From contig NZ_LFLT01000011.1 of the NCBI RefSeq assembly GCF_001189955.1, positions 62,001 to 126,000 of the forward strand: 64,000 nt of DNA. The letters run 5' to 3'. The DNA is from Herbaspirillum chlorophenolicum (GTDB lineage Bacteria; Pseudomonadota; Gammaproteobacteria; Burkholderiales; Burkholderiaceae_D). Below the pieces are notes generated by a model. That model worked only from the letters and a program-made list of their open reading frames with translations, was not told the DNA's origin and ran no database searches. Shown here piece by piece: positions 18,328 through 28,387 of this stretch. Positions within the stretch are counted from its first letter, which is position 1, and each line of letters opens with the position of its first letter. The position numbers were made by a program, and so were the translations under genes.

Positions 18328-19809
18328 TTATAAGTCACGATTCCACCAGCCGCCTCCCAGCGCCTGGAACAAGGCCACCGTATCGGCCAGGCGCGCGGCC
18401 TGCGCCTGCACCCGCGACTGGCTCGCCTGCAGCAGGTTTTGCTGCGCCAGCAGCACCAGCGGGTAGCCGGAAGCGCCGGCTTTCCACTGCGCCTGGGCGG
18501 CGTCGAAGCTGCGCTGGGCCGCGCTCTCGGCGCGCATGGCGGTAGCCAGCGCATCGGCATCGGCGGCGATGGCGTGCAAGGTATCGGCCACGTTCTGGAA
18601 CGCGCCCAGCACTACGCTGCGGTATTGCGCGCCGGCTTGTTCAAGGCCTGCTTCGGCGGCGCGCTGCTGGTGCATCAAACTGCCGCCCTTGAAGATGGGC
18701 TGGGCGACATCCAGGCCCAGGCTCCAGAAGCCGGTGCCGGAGGTGAACAGCTTGGAGAAGTTCACGGCCGAACTGCCGATGCCGCCGGTGATCGTGAAGC
18801 TCGGCAGGCGGTTGGCGATGGCCACGCCGACCTGGGCCGACGCTGCCTGCAACTGCGCTTGCGCCGCACGCACATCGGGGCGCTGCTGCACCAGCGACGA
18901 CGGCAGGCTCACGGGCAATTCGGCCGGCAGCGACAGCGACGACAAATCGATGTGCTGCATGGCGCCGTCACCGGGGAAACGGCCGGCCAGCACCGCGATC
19001 TGGTCGCGCTGCTGGGCCAGTTGCTTGCGCAGTGCGGGCAGTACCGCTTCGGCCTGGGCCAGCAGGCTCTCCTGCGCGGCGACATCGGCCAGGCCGAGCG
19101 CGCCGAGCGCGCGTTGCTTGCGCACCAGTTCCAGTTGCCGCGCGGCGAGCGCGGCTGCCTGTTCGGCGGCATGCAATTGATCCCGCAGCGAGGCCTCGTT
19201 GAATGCCGCCAGCACGACGTTCGATACCAGCGTCAGGTAAGTGGCGTTGCGCTGGAAGCGTTGCGCTTCGGCCTGCGCCTCGCCTGCCTCGATCTGCCGC
19301 CGCACGCCGCCGAAGATATCGGGCGCGTAAGAGATGTTGAGCTGCGCGGTGTGCAGGGTATAGAGATCGCTGTTGTCGGCGAGCGGGCTGGCCAGCGGGC
19401 TGGCCACGGATTGCCGCGTCGGGATGAAGTGGGCGTCCACGCTGGGGAACAGCCCTCCCCGCTGCGCCGCGGCCGTCTCGCGCGCCGCGCGCAAGGCCGC
19501 CTGCGCGGCCTGCAGGTCGGGATTGTTGGCCAGCGCGGCGTCGACCAGCGCATTGAGCGGCTGCGATCCGAACGCGGTCCACCACTGGCCGGAAACATCC
19601 TGGCCGGAGACGAAGCGCTGTCCGTCGACACCGGCCGATGCCTCCACCCCTTCTGCGGTATAGGCCTTCACTTGCGGCGGATCGGGTTGCTTGAAATCGG
19701 GGCCGACGGCGCAGCCACCCAATCCGGCGCCTAATGCTGCGCCGAACAAGGCCGTCCCGATCAGGTTGCTCCAGCGGGGAGCGAAATGGAAATTTATTTT
19801 CTGATGCAT
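18328..19809 (-). CDS. RND efflux system outer-membrane lipoprotein (NodT/OprM family)
   Basis: Outer-membrane channel of the tripartite pump, 493 residues. Lipobox LGGC gives a lipidated Cys33, followed by AVGPDFKQPDPP, the standard NodT-family start. Two internally repeated halves carry the long helices, for example AAQAALRAARETAAA and AQAQLQAASAQVGVA, and barrel strands such as FTITGGIGSSA. It would trimerise and join the periplasmic adaptor and the RND pump encoded just upstream. It starts 26 bases after the pump gene's stop; the ribosome-binding site is weak. Confidence 0.92.
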   Translation of the reverse strand: MHQKINFHFAPRWSNLIGTALFGAALGAGLGGCAVGPDFKQPDPPQVKAYTAEGVEASAGVDGQRFVSGQDVSGQWWTAFGSQPLNALVDAALANNPDLQAAQAALRAARETAAAQRGGLFPSVDAHFIPTRQSVASPLASPLADNSDLYTLHTAQLNISYAPDIFGGVRRQIEAGEAQAEAQRFQRNATYLTLVSNVVLAAFNEASLRDQLHAAEQAAALAARQLELVRKQRALGALGLADVAAQESLLAQAEAVLPALRKQLAQQRDQIAVLAGRFPGDGAMQHIDLSSLSLPAELPVSLPSSLVQQRPDVRAAQAQLQAASAQVGVAIANRLPSFTITGGIGSSAVNFSKLFTSGTGFWSLGLDVAQPIFKGGSLMHQQRAAEAGLEQAGAQYRSVVLGAFQNVADTLHAIAADADALATAMRAESAAQRSFDAAQAQWKAGASGYPLVLLAQQNLLQASQSRVQAQAARLADTVALFQALGGGWWNRDL

Positions 19810-19835
19810 GACAGATCTCAGCAGGTCTCGAAAAA

Positions 19836-22800
19836 TCAGTTCGCTTGCCTGGAGGCGCGCCGTTCGACGGCGACCTCGACCAGGTAATACAAGGCCGGCA
19901 GCAGCACTAGGGTCAATACGGTGGCAGTCACCAGGCCGCCGACGACTACCGTGGCCAAAGGCCGCTGTACGTCGCTGCCCAGGCCGTGTGCAATCGCTGC
20001 CGGCACCAGGCCGAGCGCTGCCACGGTGGCCGTCATCAGCACCGGCCGCATGCGTTCAAGCGCACCGGCGATGACCGCTTCGCGCAGCGGCAATCCGGAC
20101 TGCCGTACCCAGCGGTTCAGGTTGGACATCATGATGATGGCGTTGAGGACGGCTACGCCGAACAAGGCAATGAAGCCCACCGCCGATGACACGTTCAAGG
20201 TCATGCCGCGCACATGCAGGGCAACCAGTCCTCCCAATGTCGCCAATGGCACGGACAGCAGGATCAGGGCCGGCTGGCGCAGGTTCTTGAACTCGGCAAA
20301 CAGCATCACGAACATGAAGGCCAGCGCCATCGGCACGATCAGCGCCAGGCGTGCCTGGGCGCGTTGCTGGTTTTCGAACTGGCCGCCCCAGCTGATCTGA
20401 TAGCGGCCATGGTCGTAATGGACCTCGCGCTCCATGCGTTGCTTTGCATCGTCAAGGAAGGAGGCCAGATCGCGTCCGCGCAGGTTCAGCCGGACCGTCA
20501 GGTGGCGCCTGTTCATCTCTCGCGTGATGGTGGTTTCGCCATCTTCCAGATGGATGCGGGCGATCTGCGCCAAGGCCACATGCGCACCATTGGCCGCAGT
20601 CAAGGTCAGGTTGCCCAAGGCTTCGGGCGTGCTGCGCGCCGAACCGGCAAAGCGGGCGGCCACATTGTAGCTACGCTCTTCGATGAAGATCTGCGTGACG
20701 GGGCTGCCGCCGATGCCGGTCTGGATCAGCGCCATCACGTCGGCAACATTGATGCCCAGCCGTGCGGCCGCAGCACGGTCGACGTCTACCCTCACCTGCG
20801 GCAAGCGCGGTTCCTGGTCGATGATCACATCGGCCGCGCCTGGTGTTGCTGCCAGCACCTTCTGCACGGACGTGGTCAATGCGCGCATCTCCTTGAAGTC
20901 GTTGCCGTAGATTTTCACCACCAGGTCACTGTGCGCGCCTGACAGCTTGTCGAGGACACCGTCGATCATCGGCTGGCTGAAGCCGACTTCGATGCCGGCG
21001 AGCTTCTTGTAGCGCTCGGCCATGTGGGCGATCAGCTCTTGCTTGTCCCAGCCGGATTTCCACTCGGAGTAAGGATGCAGTGTGACGGCGCATTCGATAT
21101 GCGAAGGCGTGAACGGATCGGTGCCGTCGTCGTTGCGTCCGACCTGGGTCACGATGTGCTCGACCTCGGGGAACTCCAGGGTGGCTGCACGCAGGCGGCC
21201 GGCCAGTTCACCGGCTTTCTCCAGCGATACGCCCGGCGGCAGCGATACCTGCAGCCAGATCGAGCCTTCGTCCAGATAAGGCAGGAAATCGCGGCCGATG
21301 CTCGCGCCCAGCGCGACAATGGCGGCCATCGTGGCGCAGGTCACGATAATCACGAAGCGCGAACGTCCTACCAGGCGGCCGAGAATGGCTTTGTAACGTG
21401 GCTCCAGCCACGCCAGCACCGGATTGTGGAATACCTTGGCCTGTTTGCGGTAAGCCAGCCAGGACAAGCCCGGCGTCAGCAGGAGCGCAACCAGCAAGGC
21501 GCCCAGCAGCGCGAAACCGACCGCGAAGGCCATCGGCGCAAACAGTTTGTACTCGATGCGCTGGAAGGCAAACAATGGCAGGTAGGCGATGATGATGACC
21601 AGCATGCCGAAGAAGATCGGACGCGCCACTTGCCGCATGAGCTGCAGGATGTCGTCGCCGGTGAGCTCGCCGTCGGGACGTTCTTCGCGCAGCCGCAGCA
21701 CGCTCTCGACCACCACGATGGCGCCGTCCACCAGGATGCCGAAATCGATGGCGCCCAGCGACAGCAGGTTGGCCGGTATCTTGAAATGGTGCATCAGCGT
21801 GAAGGCCACCAGCAGCGACAACGGAATCGTGATGGCGACGATCGCCGCGGCGCGAGGGCTTCCCAGGAACAGGAACAGCACCAGGGATACCAGCACCATG
21901 CCTTCCACCAAGGTCTTGCCGACCGTATGCACGGTGGCGTCGACCAGCTTGCTGCGATCGATATACGGCACGATCTTCACATCCTTGGGGAGGATGTGTT
22001 CGTTGAGGTCTTGCACCGCTTCGTGTACGCCTTGCATGACTTGCGAAGGGTTTTCATTCTTCAGCAGCAAGGTGATGCCTTCGATGGTATCCGGATTGCC
22101 ATCGATGCCGACCAGCCCATGCCGCTCCTGGTCGCCCAGCATGACCTTGCCAAGATCCTTGACCAGGACCGGGACGCCGTTCTTTTGCGTCACCACGACG
22201 TTGCCGAGATCGTCCAGGCTGCGGATCAGGCCGACACCGCGGATGACCAGCCCCTGTTCGCCGCGCTGCATGATGCTGCCGCCGGCATTGGCGTTGTTGG
22301 AGGAAATCGCCTGGGTGATCTGGTTGAGCGAAATGTTGTACTTGACCAGCTTGGCCGGATCGAACTCCAGCATGAACTGCGTGGTCAGCCCGCCGAAGTT
22401 GGAGACATCCACGACGCCCGGCACTTGCTTGAGGCGGGGGATGACGGTCCAGAACTGCAGCTCTGAAAGCTCGCGCAGGTCGCGGGTCTTGGACTGCAGC
22501 GTATAGCGGTAGATTTCACCGATAGGCGATGTCAACGAATCCAGCGCAGGCTGGGCGCCATAAGGAAGAGTGACGCTGGAAATACGCTCCTGCAGGCGCT
22601 GGCGCGACCAATAGTCTTCGGCGCCGTCACGAAACACCACGGTGATCAGCGACAGGCCGAAGGTGCTGTTGGAACGCATCACATGCATGCCCGGCGTGCC
22701 CATGATCTGGCGTTCCAGCGGGATGGTGATCTGCTGCTCCACTTCTTCGGCAGCCAGGCCGTTGACCTGGGTGACCACCTGGGAGGTGACGTCGGCGATG

Positions 22801-22922
22801 TCGGGATAGGCTTCCAGCGGAAGCTGCTTCCAGCAATACCAGCCGTAGAAGCCGGCCAGCACGAACACCAGCATGACGATGCCGCGCCGCTGGAAGCACA
22901 AGGATACGATGCGTTCAATCAT
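19836..22922 (-). CDS. Heavy-metal-type RND efflux pump (CzcA/CusA family)
   Basis: Inner-membrane proton/substrate antiporter of 1028 residues, the normal size for the HME-RND class. The fourth helix has DFGILVDGAIVVVE with Asp393, Asp399 and Glu406, the same spacing as the proton-relay acids of CzcA. PLEAYPDIADVT at the N-terminus is typical of the family. The CusA methionine ladder is not evident, so a CzcA/CnrA-like divalent cation (Zn, Co, Ni, Cd) is more likely than Cu or Ag, though this cannot be settled here. The chosen ATG has GGAG nine bases upstream and overlaps the adaptor gene's end by eight bases; a start five codons earlier is possible. Confidence 0.93.
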   Translation of the reverse strand: MIERIVSLCFQRRGIVMLVFVLAGFYGWYCWKQLPLEAYPDIADVTSQVVTQVNGLAAEEVEQQITIPLERQIMGTPGMHVMRSNSTFGLSLITVVFRDGAEDYWSRQRLQERISSVTLPYGAQPALDSLTSPIGEIYRYTLQSKTRDLRELSELQFWTVIPRLKQVPGVVDVSNFGGLTTQFMLEFDPAKLVKYNISLNQITQAISSNNANAGGSIMQRGEQGLVIRGVGLIRSLDDLGNVVVTQKNGVPVLVKDLGKVMLGDQERHGLVGIDGNPDTIEGITLLLKNENPSQVMQGVHEAVQDLNEHILPKDVKIVPYIDRSKLVDATVHTVGKTLVEGMVLVSLVLFLFLGSPRAAAIVAITIPLSLLVAFTLMHHFKIPANLLSLGAIDFGILVDGAIVVVESVLRLREERPDGELTGDDILQLMRQVARPIFFGMLVIIIAYLPLFAFQRIEYKLFAPMAFAVGFALLGALLVALLLTPGLSWLAYRKQAKVFHNPVLAWLEPRYKAILGRLVGRSRFVIIVTCATMAAIVALGASIGRDFLPYLDEGSIWLQVSLPPGVSLEKAGELAGRLRAATLEFPEVEHIVTQVGRNDDGTDPFTPSHIECAVTLHPYSEWKSGWDKQELIAHMAERYKKLAGIEVGFSQPMIDGVLDKLSGAHSDLVVKIYGNDFKEMRALTTSVQKVLAATPGAADVIIDQEPRLPQVRVDVDRAAAARLGINVADVMALIQTGIGGSPVTQIFIEERSYNVAARFAGSARSTPEALGNLTLTAANGAHVALAQIARIHLEDGETTITREMNRRHLTVRLNLRGRDLASFLDDAKQRMEREVHYDHGRYQISWGGQFENQQRAQARLALIVPMALAFMFVMLFAEFKNLRQPALILLSVPLATLGGLVALHVRGMTLNVSSAVGFIALFGVAVLNAIIMMSNLNRWVRQSGLPLREAVIAGALERMRPVLMTATVAALGLVPAAIAHGLGSDVQRPLATVVVGGLVTATVLTLVLLPALYYLVEVAVERRASRQAN

Positions 22923-24063
22923 TGAGCAGCACTCCATCCTTGATGACTACCCGCACACCGGACTGCAGGCCGGACAGCACTTCCACATCGCTGCCCACCT
23001 GGGCGCCGAGGACGACTTTGCGGGCCTCGAACGTCCATGGCGCGGTTTCGATGAAGACACGGTTGCTGAATCCGCTTTGCACCACTGCCGCCATCGGAAC
23101 CAGCAAGCCGCGATGGGACTTGTCGCGCAGGGTGGCCTGGGCGAACATGCCCGGCTTGAGGCGGCCGTCCTGGTTGGCAGCCAGCATGCGCACCTTGACC
23201 GTGCGCGTATCCGGATCCAGTATCTGCCCGATCAGCCCGACCTTGGCGCGCATGGCTTGGGATGGGTAGGCATCCAGGGCGATGTCGGCGTCTTGCCCCA
23301 CATACAGGTGCGTCAGGTCTTTTTCCTGGGCGCTGGCGGTGACAAATACCGAGGACAGGTCAGCCACCGTCATCACCGTTGCGGTGGCATCATTCCAATA
23401 ACTGCCGGGGGCGGCATTGAGCTCGGTCACATGGCCGCTCACCGGCGAGCGCACAGCCAGCCGTCCCGGCCCGGCCTGTGCATGGCCGGCGCCCAACTGC
23501 GCCAGGCGGGCACGGCTGCGTGCGGCTTCGCTGTCGGCTTGTTCATAGTCGCTCTGGGCTTGCTCCAGGTCGCGGCGCGAGGAGATTTCCGCCTGATCCA
23601 ACGCGCGCTGCCGCTCCAGGCCGCGCCGCGTCAGCGCCAGTGCGGCTTGCGCCTTGCGGTCGTCGCTATAGGCTTGGGCCAGATCGGCCGAGTCGACTTC
23701 GAACAGGACATCGCCGACCTTGACCTCATCGCCGAGACGTTTGCGAATGACGACGATACGTCCGGTCACCGGCGCCAGTATCTTGGCCAGGCGAGCCGGA
23801 TCTGCCTCGATGCTGGCCGGCAGCGTAAAGGGAACGGCGATGTCCTGCTCGGCGACGACTGCGGTGGCCAGCGTGGCGCGCAGCGACGACTTGGCAGGGA
23901 CCATCAGGCGATTGTCTTCATGCACCAGCACCGCGCCATCGGCGGCCTTTTCTTTCGGTTGGCCTGCTGCCAGCGGAAGCACACCGCGTACGGCGATGGC
24001 GATCAGGGCGATTCCGCCCAGCAGGAAAACCAGGCGCTTGGCCCGTATCGATTTCTTGTTCAT
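22915..24063 (-). CDS. RND efflux periplasmic adaptor (membrane-fusion protein)
   Basis: Adaptor of the tripartite pump, 382 residues. One N-terminal transmembrane segment (residues about 12-30) is followed by a lipoyl-like domain (ILAPVTGRIVVIRKRLGDEV), a coiled hairpin rich in Ala, Gln and Arg (residues about 140-200), the return strand VRSPVSGHVTELN, and beta-barrel/membrane-proximal domains. No extra His- or Met-rich metal-binding segment is visible. It is first gene of the five-gene operon. The ATG has only a weak binding site, but codons further upstream read into the regulatory region and are not conserved in style. Confidence 0.92.
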   Translation of the reverse strand: MNKKSIRAKRLVFLLGGIALIAIAVRGVLPLAAGQPKEKAADGAVLVHEDNRLMVPAKSSLRATLATAVVAEQDIAVPFTLPASIEADPARLAKILAPVTGRIVVIRKRLGDEVKVGDVLFEVDSADLAQAYSDDRKAQAALALTRRGLERQRALDQAEISSRRDLEQAQSDYEQADSEAARSRARLAQLGAGHAQAGPGRLAVRSPVSGHVTELNAAPGSYWNDATATVMTVADLSSVFVTASAQEKDLTHLYVGQDADIALDAYPSQAMRAKVGLIGQILDPDTRTVKVRMLAANQDGRLKPGMFAQATLRDKSHRGLLVPMAAVVQSGFSNRVFIETAPWTFEARKVVLGAQVGSDVEVLSGLQSGVRVVIKDGVLLND

Positions 24064-24239
24064 TGTGGCACCGTGGACTGTGCGGATGGAATTGCGCCCC
24101 CTTCTAGTGATTAGCTGGGGCGGTGAAAAGGCGTCATCGTCGTGGCGATGCGCCGGACATGGCCACGGCGTCAAGCCGTGCGCCCAGGAAGCCTGCAACA
24201 CTCCTGCTTTATGCGTGCTGGGCCTCGAAAAACTTCGCT

Positions 24240-24297
24240 ATGATAGGAGCGATGAATTGAGCGCATTCTGAATTGTTCTTCAGAATCTGCTCAGAAT
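24240..24297. promoter_or_regulatory. Divergent efflux/two-component promoter region with response-regulator boxes
   Basis: ATTCTGAA and TTCAGAAT form a perfect 8-bp inverted repeat with a six-base spacer (24265-24286). A further TCAGAAT at 24291-24297 repeats the element at 24280-24286 with an 11-base period, the helical spacing used by OmpR-type regulators. On the minus strand TATCAT (24240-24245) is a fair -10 box whose -35 position is covered by the inverted repeat, as in activator-dependent promoters. Likely operator of the adjacent response regulator; binding is inferred. Confidence 0.6.
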
Positions 24298-24326
24298 GTC
24301 CGAATTTCCTTTATTGATGCGCTGGC

Positions 24327-25004
24327 ATGCATATCCTGTTACTCGAAGACGATAAGAAAGCGGCGCGATTGCTGGCGCAAGGTTTGCAGGAGGAAGGCTT
24401 TTCGGTGGACGTGGCGCACACTGCCGAGCAGGCCGCATCGCAAATCGGGCCGGGATACGATCTCGCCATTTTCGACTGGATGCTGCCCGGCATGGATGGC
24501 ACCGAATTCTGCCGGCAACTGCGCCGCGAAGGAGTGGACTTGCCTATCCTGATGCTCACCGCCCGCGATGCCGTGGCCGACCGGGTCGAAGGGCTCAATA
24601 CCGGCGCCGACGACTATCTGACCAAGCCTTTCGCCTTCGAAGAACTGCTGGCGCGGGTCCATGCCCTGCTGAGGCGCCCGCGCGGCATGCCGGCGACCCG
24701 GCTGCAGATCGCAGATCTCGATATCGACCTGGTGACCCATCAGGTCAAGCGTGGCGACACGCGGCTGGATCTGACGCAAAAGGAATACGCGGTGCTCGTG
24801 CTGCTGGTGCGCAATGCCGGCCAAGTGGTCAGCCGCCAGCAGCTGGCGCAGCATGTGTGGCATGCGGACCTGATCGCTATCGACAATCTGATGGACGTAC
24901 ATATCAAGAACCTGCGCCGCAAAATCGATATGGACGGGCGCGCGCCCATCATCGAGACAGTCCGCGGCCAGGGCTTCCGCTTTATCCAGGAGAAATCCGA
25001 CTGA
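24327..25004 (+). CDS. OmpR/PhoB-family response regulator (metal-efflux type, CzcR/CusR-like)
   Basis: DNA-binding response regulator of 225 residues. The receiver domain has the acidic pocket ED-D (residues 7-9), phospho-acceptor Asp50 in IFDWMLPGMDG, Thr78 and Lys100 in LTKPF. The C-terminal winged helix (residues about 125-220) includes LTQKEYAVLVLLVRNAGQVV and NLMDVHIKNLRRKID, ending VRGQGFRF. Its stop overlaps the kinase start (TGATG). The gene is divergent from the RND efflux operon, which it most likely activates from the repeats in between. The ribosome-binding site is poor. Confidence 0.93.
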   Translation: MHILLLEDDKKAARLLAQGLQEEGFSVDVAHTAEQAASQIGPGYDLAIFDWMLPGMDGTEFCRQLRREGVDLPILMLTARDAVADRVEGLNTGADDYLTKPFAFEELLARVHALLRRPRGMPATRLQIADLDIDLVTHQVKRGDTRLDLTQKEYAVLVLLVRNAGQVVSRQQLAQHVWHADLIAIDNLMDVHIKNLRRKIDMDGRAPIIETVRGQGFRFIQEKSD

Positions 25005-26401
25005 TGCTGGGCTTTCGACAACGTATGCTGCTGGTGCATCTGGTGGCGGTGGTAGTGATCGTCACCTGTGCGGCGGCGGCTGGCTGGTGGCTGCTGTCGC
25101 ACTCGGTGCGCGGACAGCTCGACGCGGCGCTGCTGGCGCTGGCGGAGACCGAGAGCGGCTTGCTCGCAGAAAGCAATGCGGAGATGATCCACGTGCATGA
25201 GCCCGCAGCCGGTTCGGCGCCGCCTTCACTGGTTCGCCTGGATCGCCTGGTGCAAATCATCGACGCGAATGGCAATGTGGTGGCGCGCAGCCATAATCTT
25301 GGCGTGGCGCGGCTGCCGGTGTCCCAAACCTTGCTGGCGCAAATAGCGACGGGGCAAACGGTGTTCCAGACATTTCCGCACGCCACCGAGGAGCCTTTGC
25401 GCATCGTCTCCGTTCCAGTAATGGTCCAAGGCAAACTATTCGCGGTGCAGGTAGCTGGCTCCCTGGACGACGTCAATCGCATCCTGCAATCGGCGGCCTT
25501 GCTGTTCGGGGGACTTGCCATCGCCTTGCTGGTCGGGCTCTCCGCCGCCGGTACGGTACTCACGCGCACCTTGTTCGGGACCGTTGAACGGGTCACTGCA
25601 CAAGCCCGGCGCATTGGCGACGCCAACCTGAGCGAACGGCTGGCGCATCCCGGCAGCGATGACGAGCTCGGGCATTTGGTGGAGACGCTCAACTCCATGC
25701 TGGCGCGCCTTGAGCATGCCTTCGAACTGCAACGCAGCTTCACGGCAAACGCATCCCATGAAATTCGCTCGCCGCTCTCGCGCCTGCGTACCGAAATCGA
25801 ACTTGCCTTGCGACGGCCGCGCGACGCCCAGGCCTATGTCTCGACCTTGCATTCCTGCCTGGATGAGGTGGAGCGCCTGACCAGCATCGTCGAAGAGTTG
25901 CTGTTGCTAGCCCGCCTGGATGCCGGGCAGGAAGCCATGAATGCGGAAGCCATCTCGCTGGACGATCTGGTGCGGGACTGCGCCGCGCGCCTGCAACCGG
26001 CTGCCGGTATGCGCCAGGTCTCCATCGAGGTCAGCGCGCCGGGCGCGGTGCATGCCAGGGTCGGTCATCGCGCCGCGATGCTGGTGCTGGTGAACCTGAT
26101 CGACAACGCCATCAAGTTTTCGCCGCCGAATACGGCCATCCGTGTGGAAGTGGGCAAGACGGCGGAGCTGGCCACGATCACGGTGGCCGATAGCGGACCG
26201 GGTATCGTGGAGAACGACCTTCCGCATTTGTTCGACCGCTTTTATCGCGGCAGCGCTTCCCAGGGGGGAGAAGTCGCGGGTGCGGGGCTTGGGTTGGCCA
26301 TCGCCAAGACGGTGATGGATTTCTACGGCTCGCGCATCGATGTCGCCAATCTTGCCGGACATGGCGCGGCCTTTACGCTCAGCTTTCCGCTGGCGGATTG
26401 A
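25004..26401 (+). CDS. Sensor histidine kinase (heavy-metal-sensor-like)
   Basis: Inner-membrane sensor of 465 residues. Transmembrane helix 1 (about 9-31), a periplasmic sensor region of about 130 residues containing MIHVHEP, transmembrane helix 2 (about 162-186), HAMP, then the dimerisation domain with phospho-acceptor His252 in NASHEIRSPLSRL. The ATP-binding domain has the N box LVNLIDNAIKFSPP, the G1 box ADSGPGI, F box LFDRFYRG and G2 box GAGLGLAIAK. AGGAG lies inside the end of the regulator gene and the start overlaps its stop, so the two are co-translated. Signal identity is not visible; the pump beside it suggests a metal ion. Confidence 0.92.
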   Translation: MLGFRQRMLLVHLVAVVVIVTCAAAAGWWLLSHSVRGQLDAALLALAETESGLLAESNAEMIHVHEPAAGSAPPSLVRLDRLVQIIDANGNVVARSHNLGVARLPVSQTLLAQIATGQTVFQTFPHATEEPLRIVSVPVMVQGKLFAVQVAGSLDDVNRILQSAALLFGGLAIALLVGLSAAGTVLTRTLFGTVERVTAQARRIGDANLSERLAHPGSDDELGHLVETLNSMLARLEHAFELQRSFTANASHEIRSPLSRLRTEIELALRRPRDAQAYVSTLHSCLDEVERLTSIVEELLLLARLDAGQEAMNAEAISLDDLVRDCAARLQPAAGMRQVSIEVSAPGAVHARVGHRAAMLVLVNLIDNAIKFSPPNTAIRVEVGKTAELATITVADSGPGIVENDLPHLFDRFYRGSASQGGEVAGAGLGLAIAKTVMDFYGSRIDVANLAGHGAAFTLSFPLAD

Positions 26402-26429
26402 GGCACCTGAGGTCATACCGTACGGCATA

Positions 26430-26456
26430 AAAAAAGCGCCGACACATGTCGGCGCT
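26430..26456 (-). terminator. Rho-independent terminator of the hisZ-purA-phosphoribosyltransferase unit
   Basis: Stem GCGCCGAC/GTCGGCGC (26436-26443 with 26448-26455) with a four-base loop is followed on the minus strand by seven T. It lies 28 bases after the phosphoribosyltransferase stop. On the plus strand the run is TTCCTG, so it is a weak stop for the histidine kinase gene. Confidence 0.88.
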
Positions 26457-26483
26457 TCCTGTTTCCTGCATCCTTCAAACGGC

Positions 26484-27017
26484 TCAGGCGCCGCCCTTCT
26501 TGATCCAGGCCGACAACTGGTGCGGCCCGAGGCTGTCGTAATCTTCGAAAGGCTGGTGGATCCAGGGATTGGTCGGCAGGTAGTCGATATGGTAATCGGG
26601 CTCCACCACCGAGCATCCCTTCCACCACAACACCGCAGACTTGATCTCGGTGACGGCGGGATAGTGCTCTTTCAGGTGTACCAGTACCTTTTGCAGCGTC
26701 ACGCCGGAATCCACCAGGTCGTCCACCAGCAAAATGCGGCCACCCAGGGTGCCCTTGGTGATGGTGATGTACTTGGCGATATCCAGCGAACTGCGGATGG
26801 TACCGGCCGCTTCGCGGTAGGAACTGGTCGAGAGGATGGCCAGCGGCACATCGAAAATGCGGGACATCACATCGCCCGGCCGCAGGCCGCCACGCGCCAG
26901 GCACAGCACCTGGTCGAACTGCCAGCCGGATTCGTAGACCTTCAGCGCCAGCCGTTCGATCAGGCGGTTGTAATCATCCCAGGTGACCCACAGGTCTTTG
27001 TCGTCAGAGATCTTCAT
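26484..27017 (-). CDS. Phosphoribosyltransferase (purine/xanthine type family)
   Basis: Cytoplasmic PRTase of 177 residues. The PRPP-binding signature is ILLVDDLVDSGVTLQ (residues about 100-114), with an upstream flexible loop containing LARGGLRPGDV and a hood rich in aromatics (WWKGCSVVEPDYHIDYLP). It is related to xanthine/guanine PRTases, but the base it uses cannot be told from sequence. It follows purA by 53 bases in the same direction, which supports a role in purine salvage. The start MKISDDKD is inferred from domain size; no good ribosome-binding site is present, and the spacer contains the 10-bp element ATTGCTTGTT twice. Confidence 0.85.
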   Translation of the reverse strand: MKISDDKDLWVTWDDYNRLIERLALKVYESGWQFDQVLCLARGGLRPGDVMSRIFDVPLAILSTSSYREAAGTIRSSLDIAKYITITKGTLGGRILLVDDLVDSGVTLQKVLVHLKEHYPAVTEIKSAVLWWKGCSVVEPDYHIDYLPTNPWIHQPFEDYDSLGPHQLSAWIKKGGA

Positions 27018-27070
27018 CTTGTTTATTGCTTGTTGCGAATTGCTTGTTACTGTTGTGTCAGGGGATACGC

Positions 27071-28387
<1,317 letters not shown>

